From contig DHNQ01000012.1 of NCBI GenBank assembly GCA_002409595.1, positions 1 to 64,000 on the forward strand: DNA of 64,000 nt. The letters are read 5' to 3'. Position 1 is the first letter of the stretch; each line of letters begins with the position of its first letter. The stretch is from Dysgonomonas sp. UBA5412. GTDB lineage: Bacteria; Bacteroidota; Bacteroidia; Bacteroidales; Dysgonomonadaceae. The position numbers and the translations under genes are program-made. Under the pieces are notes generated by a model. That model saw only the letters and a list, made by a program, of their open reading frames with translations. It did no database searches and had not been told where the DNA came from. Positions 44,092-53,575 of the stretch are shown piece by piece.

Positions 44092-45477
44092 ATGCAGAAT
44101 TTTTCATTCAGGAATAGGATTGCTCTTAATTACATAATCACAACGGCTTTGCTGATTGGTTTTGTATTTGTCACCATATATCTGGTAGTGGAATTCAGTG
44201 TGTCAGGCCATCTGAATGAAGATTTGCAACGCGAAGTAGACCGCCATTCTCAGGAGGTAGAAGTCAAGGATGGGAAAATAGCTTTGAAAAGGCATAAAGA
44301 ATGGATGGAGCGGGAACATAATACAGTTGGTGTTGATCCCGTATTTATTGAGTTCCTCGATATAGATGGCAATCTTATAGATAAGTCTCCCAACCTGAAA
44401 GAAAGCCATTTATTATATGATTCTACCCAAAAAGATAATGTGTTTTTTAATGGTGAACTTGCTGAAAAGCGAATAAGGCAGGTACAAGTTCCGATTTTGG
44501 ATGAGGACGGAAAACGTGTAGGTCATCTTTTGGTTGCAGTTGCCCGCGAAGGTTCGGAGGTCGTTTTGGAAACGTTGAGGCATATTATGCTTATCACCTT
44601 TCCTGTGATTCTCATAATATTGTTTTTCGTGGCACGTTTTATTGCCGGAAGGAGTATTAAACCCATCAATGAAATAATAAATACATCTAATAAAATCACA
44701 CGTGATAATTTGACAGAGCGTATTCCTTTACCCCATAACAAAGACGAATTATATATACTTTCCGATACAATTAATAATCTTCTCGACCGCATTGAGAAAA
44801 CCATAGAAAGAGAAAAGTCTTTTACATCATATGCTTCGCACGAATTCCGTACACCATTAGCAGTGCTGAAAGGGACGTTGGAAGTCCTGATTCGGAAGCC
44901 ACGCCAACAGGAAGAATACGAAGAAAAAGTGAGATATTGTGTTAAAGAAATTGACCGCTTAAACCATTTAGTCGACGAATTGCTTATCCTTACCCGGTAT
45001 GAAAACCAGAAGCAATCTTTAAAGCCAGAGGAGATAAAGATTAAGCAGACTATCGATGAAATTATTAAGTTTTTCTCAGATAGTATACAACAGAAAAATA
45101 TCCATATAAAAACTGAGATTTTACCAGAGAACATTTTCTTGAAAACTGATATATACCTGTTTTCCACCATCATCAATAATATTCTTTCCAATGCTATAAA
45201 GTATTCGCATCAGGATGGAGTAATTGAGATTAAAGTCGATGAAAAAGATAAATATATTTTCTGCGAAATTAAGGATAATGGTATAGGGATTCCCGAAAAG
45301 GATAAGGAAAAGATTTTCGATAAATTCTACCGATCTACCGATCACGCTGACATCAAAGGTTTTGGCTTGGGATTATCCATCGTGAAAAGATTTTGTTCTC
45401 TTCTCAATATTCAGATAGAACTGTTCAGCAAAGAGGGCGACGGGACTACTGTCAAACTAAAGATTCCCCAATCTTAA
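44092..45477 (+). CDS. Sensor histidine kinase (metal-efflux pair)
   Basis: The 461-residue protein has transmembrane helices at about 11-35 and 163-182, a periplasmic sensor domain between them (rich in His and Glu: RHSQEVEVKDGK, RHKEWMEREH), a HAMP segment, the phospho-acceptor His250 in FTSYASHEFRTPLAVLKG, and an ATP-binding domain with NILSNAIKYS (N box), KDNGIGIPEKD (G1) and FGLGLSIVK (G2). A CusS/CzcS-like metal sensor is inferred from its operon. It starts two bases after the regulator. Confidence 0.92.
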   Translation: MQNFSFRNRIALNYIITTALLIGFVFVTIYLVVEFSVSGHLNEDLQREVDRHSQEVEVKDGKIALKRHKEWMEREHNTVGVDPVFIEFLDIDGNLIDKSPNLKESHLLYDSTQKDNVFFNGELAEKRIRQVQVPILDEDGKRVGHLLVAVAREGSEVVLETLRHIMLITFPVILIILFFVARFIAGRSIKPINEIINTSNKITRDNLTERIPLPHNKDELYILSDTINNLLDRIEKTIEREKSFTSYASHEFRTPLAVLKGTLEVLIRKPRQQEEYEEKVRYCVKEIDRLNHLVDELLILTRYENQKQSLKPEEIKIKQTIDEIIKFFSDSIQQKNIHIKTEILPENIFLKTDIYLFSTIINNILSNAIKYSHQDGVIEIKVDEKDKYIFCEIKDNGIGIPEKDKEKIFDKFYRSTDHADIKGFGLGLSIVKRFCSLLNIQIELFSKEGDGTTVKLKIPQS

Positions 45478-45550
45478 GCAAATCTTAAGCAAACTATTTT
45501 AACATACCTCTAATTTTGTTTGTTATTAAAACAGGTAAAAGAAAAGGTAA

Positions 45551-48500
45551 ATGTTAGAAAAGATCATACGGTTTAGTCTCAACCGCAAGCTTATCATATT
45601 GCTGTTCACTTCAGCCATATTCATTTATGGCATTTATTCCGTATTTCATATACCTATCGGGGCTGTACCTGATATTACAAACAATCAGGTGCAGGTTATT
45701 ACTACCTCAACTAACCTTTCTACGGAGGATATCGAGCAGTTTATTACTTACCCCATCGAAATGGAAATGGCTAATCTGCCAGGTGTACAGGAGATACGCT
45801 CTGTTTCCAAATTCGGACTGTCGGTAGTGACAATCGTTTTCGATGAAAGTATGGGTACTTATCTTCCCCGCCAATTGATAGCCGAAAAGATAAAAACTGC
45901 ATCCGAAGTTATCCCGGAAGGCTTTGGTTCTCCTGAAATGGGGCCTATTTCAACAGGATTGGGTGAAATCTATCAATATGTACTGGATGTAAAACCTGAA
46001 TTTAAAGATAGATATTCCGTTGCAGACCTGCGCACCATACAGGACTGGATAGTGAAACGGCAATTGTCGGGTATTCCGGGAGTAGTTGAAATCAATACAT
46101 GGGGAGGCTATCTTAAACAATACGAAGTAGCTATCAATCCGTCGCGGTTGAAAGCAATGTCTATAACAACCGGTGATTTAGTTGCTGCATTGGAGAAGAA
46201 CAACAGCATTGCAGGGGGCGCATATATAGAGAAGGTCAACCAAAGCTATTTCATTCGTGGCGAAGGAAAAATCAGTTCCATTGCGGATATCGAAAATATT
46301 GTAGTCAAGAATGTAGATGGTATCCCCGTTCTTGTAAAAGACATTGCTACAGTACGCTTTGGCAGCGCTAACCGCTTTGGAGCAATTACAGGCAATGGCG
46401 AAGGCGAAAAAGTGCTTGGGCAGATAATGATGCTCAAAGGGGCAGACTCAAAAGAAACTATCAATGCCGTAAAAGAACGTGTAGAAGAAGTGCAGAAAGT
46501 TCTGCCTGAAGGTGTATATATCAATGCATTCTTAGAACGTAGTGAGTTGGTAGCTAAAACTACTTTCACAGTTGCAGAAAACCTTATTCTGGGATGTCTG
46601 ATTGTGATATTTGTGGTTGTGCTTCTGCTTGGAAATTTCCGTTCGGGGCTCGTGGTTGCATCAGTTATACCGCTTTCGCTCTTGTTCGCTATCTCTCTGA
46701 TGAGGATATTTGGTATAGATGCCAACCTGATGAGTTTGGGAGCAATCGACTTTGGTATTATTATTGACGGAGCGGTTATTATCGTGGAATTTGTTTCAGC
46801 ACAAATGACGGCTAATGCTTCTAAACTTAGCAATCTGCCTATATCCGAAAGGAAAAAGGAAACAGATAGGCTAACTCTAAGTAGCTCATCTACCATGATG
46901 AATTCTGCTATCTTCGGGCAACTGATAATACTCATTGTATTTATTCCTATATTATCATTATCAGGGGTAGAAGGAAAAATGTTCCGTCCGATGGCGCTCA
47001 CTTTCAGCTTTGCACTGATAGGGGCAATGCTACTCTGTCTGACTTATGTCCCTGTTGCGTCTTCTATACTGATAAAACCACAAATTCAGAAAAGGAATGG
47101 AATAACTGTCCGTCTGATGAGATTATTTACCCGTTCTTATTTACCCGTTATCACATGGGCACTAAAGCATACAAAGAAAACATTAGCAGGGGCTGTCGGT
47201 TTACTTGTTTTGGCAATAATCATATTTTCCAGAATGGGAGGTGAGTTTATCCCACAATTAGACGAGGGAGATTTCGTTATTCAGCCTGTCCTGAAAACCG
47301 GAACATCTTTGGCAAAAACCATTGAAACAACTACATTAATAGAAAAAACAATACTGGATAAATTCCCCGAAGTAGAACAAATCGTTAGCCGTATCGGTGC
47401 AGCTGAAGTTCCTACCGATCCTATGTCTATGGAAGAAAGCGATATCATCGTGAAAGTAAAACCGAAAAGTGAATGGGTTTCGGCAAGTTCGAAAGATGAA
47501 TTGGCAGACAAGATAAAAGAAGAACTGGAAGCTACTATTCCAAACATGGAAATCGAATTTACGCAACCTATCGAAATGCGTTTCAATGAGCTTATCTCGG
47601 GGACACGTTCCGATGTGGCTATCAAGATTTTCGGAGAAGATTTAGGTGTGTTGGCTGATAAAGCCGAACAGATAAAACATGCAATATCCCATGTGGAAGG
47701 GGCTGCCGATATCATCGTGGAAAAGATAGACGGACTGCCGCAAATGACTGTCGAATACAACCGTACACGTATTGCGCAGTATGGACTGAATATATCGGAT
47801 ATAAACGATATTGTAGCATTGTCTTTTGCCGGAACAACCGTCGGAAATGTATTTGAAGGAGAGCGCCGTTTCGATTTAGTGATTCGTCTGGAAGAAAATT
47901 TGCGGAATGATATCGACGATTTACGAAATCTCTATGTGCCGCTTCCAAGTGGCGGGCAGATTCCTTTGCGTGAACTGGCTAAAGTGGAATATACCGAAGG
48001 CCCTGCCAAAATATCGCGCGACGATACCAAACGCCGTGTAGTAATAGGGGTAAATGTACGCGGCCGAGATATGGAAAGTGTGGTAAAAGAAGTTTCGGCA
48101 ATTATTGACGAGCAAATTAATCTTCCTCCGGGATACTATGTGACTTATGGCGGGCAGTTCGAGAACTTGCAGAATGCGAAAAACCGTCTGATGATAGCCG
48201 TCCCCGTCGCATTATGTCTCATATTTATTCTTTTATATTTTGCCTTTGGCTCAATGAGAGAAACACTGCTTGTTTTCACAGCTATACCGCTCTCCGCTGT
48301 GGGAGGAGTGTTATTGCTCTGGATGAGAGGTATGCCTTTCAGTATTTCGGCAGGGGTAGGCTTTATAGCTCTATTTGGTATTGCTGTATTGAACGGAATT
48401 GTACTAGTGGAACACCTGAAAGAATTAAAACACAGGGGAATGAAAAATGTAGATGAACTAATTCTGAAAGGTACTACCGACAGGCTCCGTCCTGTTACGC

Positions 48501-48694
48501 TGACAGCCGCCGCCGCCGCGCTCGGCTTCCTTCCTATGGCTATTTCGTCTTCGGCAGGTGCGGAGGTACAGCGTCCTCTGGCAACGGTGGTTATTGGAGG
48601 ATTATTTACAGCAACCCTTCTTACAATGGTGGTTTTGCCTATTTTATTTAAAATGTTTGACAAAAATCTGACTCAGGATGAAGAAGATATTTAA
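45551..48694 (+). CDS. czcA: CzcA-type heavy-metal efflux RND pump
   Basis: The 1047-residue protein is a full-length RND transporter with twelve transmembrane helices and HME family features: GAVPDITNNQVQV at residues 38-50, periplasmic loops, and the TM4 proton-relay triad D400, D406 and E413 in GAIDFGIIIDGAVIIVEF, with the same 6 and 7-residue spacing as CzcA D402, D408 and E415. That favours divalent cations (Co, Zn, Cd) over monovalent Cu, though this is inference. It is a separate gene here and not fused to TolC. It overlaps the next gene by 17 bp. Confidence 0.9.
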   Translation: MLEKIIRFSLNRKLIILLFTSAIFIYGIYSVFHIPIGAVPDITNNQVQVITTSTNLSTEDIEQFITYPIEMEMANLPGVQEIRSVSKFGLSVVTIVFDESMGTYLPRQLIAEKIKTASEVIPEGFGSPEMGPISTGLGEIYQYVLDVKPEFKDRYSVADLRTIQDWIVKRQLSGIPGVVEINTWGGYLKQYEVAINPSRLKAMSITTGDLVAALEKNNSIAGGAYIEKVNQSYFIRGEGKISSIADIENIVVKNVDGIPVLVKDIATVRFGSANRFGAITGNGEGEKVLGQIMMLKGADSKETINAVKERVEEVQKVLPEGVYINAFLERSELVAKTTFTVAENLILGCLIVIFVVVLLLGNFRSGLVVASVIPLSLLFAISLMRIFGIDANLMSLGAIDFGIIIDGAVIIVEFVSAQMTANASKLSNLPISERKKETDRLTLSSSSTMMNSAIFGQLIILIVFIPILSLSGVEGKMFRPMALTFSFALIGAMLLCLTYVPVASSILIKPQIQKRNGITVRLMRLFTRSYLPVITWALKHTKKTLAGAVGLLVLAIIIFSRMGGEFIPQLDEGDFVIQPVLKTGTSLAKTIETTTLIEKTILDKFPEVEQIVSRIGAAEVPTDPMSMEESDIIVKVKPKSEWVSASSKDELADKIKEELEATIPNMEIEFTQPIEMRFNELISGTRSDVAIKIFGEDLGVLADKAEQIKHAISHVEGAADIIVEKIDGLPQMTVEYNRTRIAQYGLNISDINDIVALSFAGTTVGNVFEGERRFDLVIRLEENLRNDIDDLRNLYVPLPSGGQIPLRELAKVEYTEGPAKISRDDTKRRVVIGVNVRGRDMESVVKEVSAIIDEQINLPPGYYVTYGGQFENLQNAKNRLMIAVPVALCLIFILLYFAFGSMRETLLVFTAIPLSAVGGVLLLWMRGMPFSISAGVGFIALFGIAVLNGIVLVEHLKELKHRGMKNVDELILKGTTDRLRPVTLTAAAAALGFLPMAISSSAGAEVQRPLATVVIGGLFTATLLTMVVLPILFKMFDKNLTQDEEDI

Positions 48695-49880
48695 AAATAT
48701 ATGGTTCATATCTCTATTGGCATTTAGCTCGGTAGTTTGTTCGCAAAACAACCCTGAGCTGGACAGACTGATAGAGGCGGCACTAGCCAATAATAAGGAG
48801 TTAAGTTCATATCAATTACAGACGCAGGCTTCTAAGGCTAACATTAATACAGCCTTTGATTTTGATAAAACAACTATTTATTACGGATATGATGAAAATA
48901 ATGTCGCACCCAATGACAAGGCTTTAAGGGTATTTGGTATTGAGCAAACATTTTCATTCCCTACTGTTTATGGTGCTCAAAAGAAAGTATATAAATCGCA
49001 GTGGGAACAGAATAAAGCTTTGTATGAGATACAAAGGAATAAGCTGACTCTTGCTATATCCCTTGTGTATGAGCAGATTGTTTATACGCAAAATAAAGAG
49101 GTGTTATATACACAACTGGACAGCCTTTATTCCGCTTTTTCGAAGGCAGGAAGCCGTAAGTTTGAGTTGGGCGAATCCAATTATCTGGAAAAAATTACAG
49201 CAGAAGCCAAATCGAAACAGATTTATACAACACTGGTTCAACTAAAAAGCCAGAGACAGGCTTTATATGAACAACTGAAATCACTGGTGCAAAGTGAGGA
49301 AGACTTTCAGGTATCTAACAATCAGCTGAATCTGTTGTATCTCGAAAATGTCAGTATAGGCAAGGAATTACAAAAAAATTATATGGAGACTATCAGCAAC
49401 ACTTATTCTTCCCAGTTGAAATTACAGAATCAGAACTGGCTGCCCGACCTGAGTGTTGAATTGTTCACAGGAACAAATAAAGGTCTGGGGTACAGACAAA
49501 ACGGTTTTCAGATAGGAGTAGCTATCCCCTTATTCTTTAGCGGCAATATATCGAAGAAAAAAACGGCTAAGCTGGAACAGCAAAGCTGGGAGGCTATGCG
49601 CAGTAACCATGAGATACAGATGGAAAGTTTCTATATGCAAAAGCAGGCAGAACTGAATCAGCATAAGGAAATGATTAAATATTACACCGAGAACGGTCAA
49701 AAGCTCTCGAAAGAAATTATAAAGACCGCCGATATGAGTTATAAAAATGGCGAGATAGACTTCTTTCAATATATTCAGAGTATGGAGAATGCTATCAGTA
49801 TAGAATCCGATTATCTAGATAACGTCCTTTCTTACAATAAGTCCTATTTAGAGTTACATTACTTCAATTTTAACGAATAA
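48678..49880 (+). CDS. TolC-family outer-membrane efflux channel (CzcC-like)
   Basis: The 400-residue protein has a signal peptide (MKKIFKNIWFISLLAFSSVVCSQ) and the helical-repeat content of outer-membrane efflux proteins (LDRLIEAALANNKELSSYQLQTQASK, LTLAISLVYEQIVY, QNWLPDLSVELFTGTN). It completes the tripartite pump with the CzcA-like transporter and the fusion protein downstream. The gene lies between them in the same frame of operon, with overlap at both ends, and is transcribed with the kinase pair. It is shorter than E. coli TolC (about 490), as usual for this family in Bacteroidota. Confidence 0.85.
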   Translation: MKKIFKNIWFISLLAFSSVVCSQNNPELDRLIEAALANNKELSSYQLQTQASKANINTAFDFDKTTIYYGYDENNVAPNDKALRVFGIEQTFSFPTVYGAQKKVYKSQWEQNKALYEIQRNKLTLAISLVYEQIVYTQNKEVLYTQLDSLYSAFSKAGSRKFELGESNYLEKITAEAKSKQIYTTLVQLKSQRQALYEQLKSLVQSEEDFQVSNNQLNLLYLENVSIGKELQKNYMETISNTYSSQLKLQNQNWLPDLSVELFTGTNKGLGYRQNGFQIGVAIPLFFSGNISKKKTAKLEQQSWEAMRSNHEIQMESFYMQKQAELNQHKEMIKYYTENGQKLSKEIIKTADMSYKNGEIDFFQYIQSMENAISIESDYLDNVLSYNKSYLELHYFNFNE

Positions 49881-49883
49881 GCG

Positions 49884-51017
49884 ATGAAAAGATATTCATA
49901 TATATTATTTGTGTTGGCAATTGGTTTTTTAAGTTCCTGTGGAGGAGAAAACAAACCTTCGGAGGGGGAAAACGCCAAACAGGAAGATGCCTCTTTAGTA
50001 GAGATTACACTAGAGCAATTCAACTCTATGAAAATGGAGATTAGCCCTTTGCTGGAAAGAAAATTCGATAATACGGTAAAAGCCTCGGGTAAAATAGATG
50101 TACCGCCTAAAAACAGGGCGAAAGTGACCTCTTTTGTCGGTGGATATGTCAAATCTATATCTTTGCTTGTAGGCGATAAGATTGCTAAAGGACAACCACT
50201 ACTTACTCTCGAAAGCCCTGAATATATTGACCTTCAACAGTCATATCTCGAAATAGCAGGTCAGATGGAATATCTGAAATCGGAATACGAAAGACAAAAG
50301 ACTCTTTTCGATGAAAAGATATCTTCACAAAAGAAATACCTTGAAGCCGAAAGCGATTATAAACGGGCGAAAGCCACATATGAAAGTCTCCGTCAGAAAC
50401 TGAATATGCTCCGTATCAATCCGTCGCAGGTGGAGCAAGGCAAATTTTCATCATACATTACGGTCTATTCTCCTATTTCGGGAGATATTACAGCAATCAA
50501 TGCGAATGTCGGCATGGCTATTTCTCCTGTCGATGTGATTATGGAAATCGTCGAAACACAGGCCATGCATCTCGAACTAGCTGTATTCGAAAAAGATATA
50601 TTCAACCTGAAAAACGGGCAAAAGATAAAGTTTATCGTTCCCCAAGTTAGTTCTGAAGAGTTTGAAGCAAAAGTTTCACAGATTGGAAAATCAGTAGGAG
50701 GGAACGACCGTGTTATTAATGTTTATGCCTCTTTAGATATAAATACAAAGCAAAAACTATTGACAGGAATGTTTGTCGAAGCCCAGCTTGTAGCAGACTC
50801 ACGTAATGCATTGAGCGTTCCTTTCGATGCTGTCACAACGGAAGAAGGTAATAACTTCCTATTAGTTCTGGAATCGGAAAAAGAAGGTGTTTATACTTTT
50901 CGCAAGACTTTAGTAAAGACCGGAGAGCGTAACGGTGATTGGATAGAAATCATTCTCAATGATAATCTTAACGATAATACTAAAGTTTTGTCTAAGGGTG
51001 TTTATGATGTGATGTGA
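49884..51017 (+). CDS. RND membrane-fusion lipoprotein (CzcB-like)
   Basis: The 377-residue protein has a lipobox (VLAIGFLSSCGG), a low-complexity linker (ENKPSEGENAKQED), then the adaptor architecture: a lipoyl-type half (VGDKIAKGQPLLTLESPEYIDLQ), a coiled coil (about 110-165, YLEIAGQMEYLKSEYERQKTLF in part), and a beta-barrel and membrane-proximal region with VPFDAVTTEEGNNFLLV. It links inner-membrane pump to outer-membrane channel. It starts three bases after the TolC gene and ends the operon before a bidirectional hairpin. Confidence 0.88.
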   Translation: MKRYSYILFVLAIGFLSSCGGENKPSEGENAKQEDASLVEITLEQFNSMKMEISPLLERKFDNTVKASGKIDVPPKNRAKVTSFVGGYVKSISLLVGDKIAKGQPLLTLESPEYIDLQQSYLEIAGQMEYLKSEYERQKTLFDEKISSQKKYLEAESDYKRAKATYESLRQKLNMLRINPSQVEQGKFSSYITVYSPISGDITAINANVGMAISPVDVIMEIVETQAMHLELAVFEKDIFNLKNGQKIKFIVPQVSSEEFEAKVSQIGKSVGGNDRVINVYASLDINTKQKLLTGMFVEAQLVADSRNALSVPFDAVTTEEGNNFLLVLESEKEGVYTFRKTLVKTGERNGDWIEIILNDNLNDNTKVLSKGVYDVM

Positions 51018-51081
51018 AATTATCTCTAAATTATTTATCATATTTTCTTAAAATAATTTGCGTATCTCATAAGAATAGAAG

Positions 51082-51102
51082 CGGCGAGATTTTATCCCGC
51101 CG
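51082..51102. terminator. Bidirectional terminator between the efflux and accessory operons
   Basis: CGGCG (51082-51086) and CGCCG (51098-51102) pair, and GAT (51088-51090) pairs with ATC (51094-51096) around a three-base loop, forming a compact hairpin. It lies between the rightward fusion-protein gene (ends 51017) and the leftward DUF3873 gene (begins its stop at 51108). Confidence 0.7.
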
Positions 51103-51107
51103 TCAAC

Positions 51108-51476
51108 TTATTTATCATTCCCCCAAGCATACCAGCTATCTCGATAGTTATCCTTACCCAATAGGTTAAATACTCCCGACAGTCCACTGTTATCGGCATA
51201 TTTTTTGGCTTCCAATATTGTGTCGAACTCGCCCAATCTCTTAAAGCCAATGAATAGTACATATTTTTCAGCTTTCTTGTTTAGCCACTCATCTCGACGT
51301 CTACGGCACTGCTCCAGAGTGGAGGCAACTGTACTATATAAATCCCCATCTGTGTGCCTGTAATCGTATTGAAAATAGGTTTGTTTCGGACGGTGGGCAG
51401 GGCGAAATGTTGTATAATTCTCTGTTCCCGCTTCGCATACGGAACAACCCTTATCGTTGATTGATTTTGTTTTCAT
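51108..51476 (-). CDS. DUF3873 ICE accessory protein
   Basis: The 122-residue protein starts MKTKSINDKGCSVCEAGTENYTTFRPAHRPKQTYFQYDYRH in pieces, the hallmark text of DUF3873 proteins from Bacteroidota conjugative elements; the conserved GTENYTTFRPAHRPKQ block is complete. The middle has a charged RRRRDEWLNKKAEKY helix and a short C-terminal domain. Its function is not known to me. It marks the return to the ICE accessory backbone after the methyltransferase, IS110 and efflux cargo. Confidence 0.88.
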   Translation of the reverse strand: MKTKSINDKGCSVCEAGTENYTTFRPAHRPKQTYFQYDYRHTDGDLYSTVASTLEQCRRRRDEWLNKKAEKYVLFIGFKRLGEFDTILEAKKYADNSGLSGVFNLLGKDNYRDSWYAWGNDK

Positions 51477-51575
51477 ATCTGTTGGTTTTTAGCTATTCAT
51501 TTCGTCTTTTATATTTTTTGTAAGTTTTTCGTAATCACCATTTTGGAGCATACCTACTGGAAAATCCAGTTCAGA

Positions 51576-52047
51576 TTGACCCCTTAAACCAAACGAATTT
51601 GACCCCTTGCTCCAAAATAAGGTTGACCCTTCTAAGCAAAATAAAAATGACCCCATTGAAATGTATGTCAACATAGACTTTTACATAATTCCATAATACA
51701 GATTACAGGGAAGGAAAAGAAAACTGAATGAACGAAATAAAGAATTGCCTAAGTCCTTTTTTAAGAAATATACAAAGGTACATTCCAACGATAGAACGCC
51801 AACACCAAGCCGCAAGCGGTTTATAGAAATTTCTTCCTTTCGTGCCGAAAGAGTAAATTTCCATAAAGTGTTGTCTTATCTATCGTTTCCATGAATGAAA
51901 TGTATATCAATTAAAAAAAGAAAAAATAATGGTGTATTCGCCTAAGGATGGTATTCCAAAATAAAATGACCCCACTTATTAAGGTGCTTTGGGGGGCAAA
52001 ATTAAATAATTTTCAGGGGTCAAACCTGTTTTGGTTTACGGGGTCAA
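51576..52047. mobile_element. MITE-like element with IS21-style multiple-repeat ends
   Basis: The left end carries four direct copies of TTGACCCC-type units at 51576, 51599, 51623 and 51647, 23-24 bp apart (the third ends CCT and the fourth starts AT). The right end carries two inverted copies ending at 52047 and 52023, again 24 bp apart, plus a forward copy at 51966. Outermost units match: TTGACCCC, one base, TAAACCAAA. The interior (51655-51965) has no gene. Multiple repeats at each end are characteristic of IS21-family elements, so this is a non-autonomous derivative; the family assignment is inference. Confidence 0.65.
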
Positions 52048-52262
52048 CACATATTGGGTTTTCCACCTACTTCGGTATGAAAATTTATATCGGTTAAACG
52101 GTATTCTATCAAAGCGCATTGATAGCCGTTTTTTTCCTTCCGATACATTCGGTGTGTATCAATGAGTTGCAATAGTTCTACATATAGGATGAAATAACCA
52201 TTCATTGAATTAAGTTTTTTCATTGTATCCATATCTTTTTCTCTTAGTTTTATTTCTTTCAT
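52044..52262 (-). CDS. Short ICE accessory protein, 3' end probably replaced by the MITE-like element
   Basis: The 72-residue frame MKEIKLREKDMDTMKKLNSM in part, ending VGGKPNMC, uses as its stop a TGA that lies within the inverted GGGGTCAA terminal repeat of the element at 51576-52047. The body looks like a real charged small protein of the type seen in Bacteroidota ICE accessory regions, but I do not recognise a family. The stop inside the repeat suggests the native end was cut by the insertion. It follows pcfJ by 19 bp on the same strand. Confidence 0.5.
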   Translation of the reverse strand: MKEIKLREKDMDTMKKLNSMNGYFILYVELLQLIDTHRMYRKEKNGYQCALIEYRLTDINFHTEVGGKPNMC

Positions 52263-52281
52263 GATGTTGTTTTTTAGATTG

Positions 52282-53556
52282 TTATGCCACTAATCGCTCC
52301 TCTATTTGAGATATATTATTCTCAACAAGATTGATTATTTGATTGTGGTACTCTGTATTCTTGTTGCATATTCCCCTTGATTGGATAACCTTTAATTGAG
52401 ATAAGGATATTTCGATTGTCTCAATTCGTTTACCATCAATGGTTGCAGATAATATCAATGAATCTTCTTTTGAGTAGTAGCTACCAACACAATGGTGCAT
52501 CATCTTTCCTTCGGTTATAATTTCCGCTACACTTTCCAATACTCGGATATTGATTTGTCCATCAGAGAAAATAAGTCCAAAGAATTTGGCTTTTACCTCT
52601 CTGAAAGCATCTTCTTTATCAAGGTGCTTCTGTATCTCTTGTTCGGTTTCTACTTTCGCTTTTTTAGCCATATATCTATCATGTTCCGCTTTTAGGTTGC
52701 TCGGGCAAACGTATTTAGCATTGTGTAGGTCTTTGCCGAAGAATTGTAAAAAGTCGATATAGTCGCACCACATAGTTGCATCTTTGATTTTATACCCATT
52801 ACGCATACAAATTCGGATGGATGCCCAATAGTTGCCTATATATCTGCTCCAACCCATATCAAATATTCGTTTTAGAATCTTGGTCTGTTTTGCTTTTATA
52901 AGTGTTTCAGCTCTACTATCGGTTAATAGAATGCGAAATAAATCCAACGGTTTTTGTTTGTACAAACTCTTTTTATATCCTGTTCTTTTGAGTTCTGGTA
53001 TTAGTTTTTGTCTTGGATAAATGACATCTGTGAAAATTCGATTGTATATATCGTTCTCTTGTCGTAACTCTAAAGAGGTGTGGTGTATCCATGCGTCATA
53101 ATACATCGTCCCCATTGTTTGGCGAAGTTTGGCAAATGTGCAGTATTTTCCATTAGGAGCAATCCATCGTTGCATTACTTCGGAATGTTCATACTCGGGT
53201 AATTTTCCTACTCTTGCCGTACATTTTACCATGATTGACCGCACTACCTGATAACCCTCGCAAGCAGTTATTATAGTCATGTAGTAATTGGTTCTAAATA
53301 CCCGTTTATTTGTTGTTTTTACTACTAATTTGGAGTTACAGTTTGGACAATTACAGTCTGTAAGGGTATCAACTAAATGACCTACGCCTTGCCACGAATG
53401 ACAGCACTTAGTGCAGGTAATTTTCCCTTTGTCGTTTCTTCGTCCGATATGTTCGATAACGTTGTTTTTACTCCATTCGATTTGTTCATTGGTAAGAACA
53501 GGTAATTTTTTACTTGCGTCTACCACTTGTTTTTGAAATTTATTTTTTGGTTTCAT
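52282..53556 (-). CDS. PcfJ-like ICE protein with zinc ribbon
   Basis: The 424-residue protein has a CxxC-CxxC zinc ribbon near the start (CTKCCHSWQGVGHL and CNCPNCNSKL, about 45-79), a long helical middle and the PcfJ block at the C-terminus (about 335-415, EIITEGKMMHHCVGSYYSKED and GKRIETIEISLSQLKVIQSRG in parts). PcfJ proteins accompany PcfK in conjugative plasmids and ICEs; their function is not established. It follows the split pcfK by 19 bp (C-terminal fragment stop at 53576). Confidence 0.85.
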   Translation of the reverse strand: MKPKNKFQKQVVDASKKLPVLTNEQIEWSKNNVIEHIGRRNDKGKITCTKCCHSWQGVGHLVDTLTDCNCPNCNSKLVVKTTNKRVFRTNYYMTIITACEGYQVVRSIMVKCTARVGKLPEYEHSEVMQRWIAPNGKYCTFAKLRQTMGTMYYDAWIHHTSLELRQENDIYNRIFTDVIYPRQKLIPELKRTGYKKSLYKQKPLDLFRILLTDSRAETLIKAKQTKILKRIFDMGWSRYIGNYWASIRICMRNGYKIKDATMWCDYIDFLQFFGKDLHNAKYVCPSNLKAEHDRYMAKKAKVETEQEIQKHLDKEDAFREVKAKFFGLIFSDGQINIRVLESVAEIITEGKMMHHCVGSYYSKEDSLILSATIDGKRIETIEISLSQLKVIQSRGICNKNTEYHNQIINLVENNISQIEERLVA

Positions 53557-53575
53557 ACTGATAATATTTAGATTC

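Noticed and set aside
44523..45191. 222-residue minus-strand frame inside the histidine kinase gene
   Set aside because: It is antisense to the HAMP, dimerisation and ATP-binding regions of an intact kinase and has no start signal or family.
46246..47001. 251-residue minus-strand frame inside the RND pump gene
   Set aside because: It is antisense to well-conserved transporter sequence and has the low-complexity Ser/Ile content of a frame shadow.
51576..51654. CRISPR-like array from four regularly spaced repeats
   Set aside because: Repeats are only 8 bp with 15-16 bp between them, and there is no cas gene. The inverted partner set at 52016-52047 points to transposon ends.
51489..51674. 61-residue minus-strand frame
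   Set aside because: It runs through the 23-24 bp repeats of the transposon-like end and its text repeats with them, so it is not a real protein.
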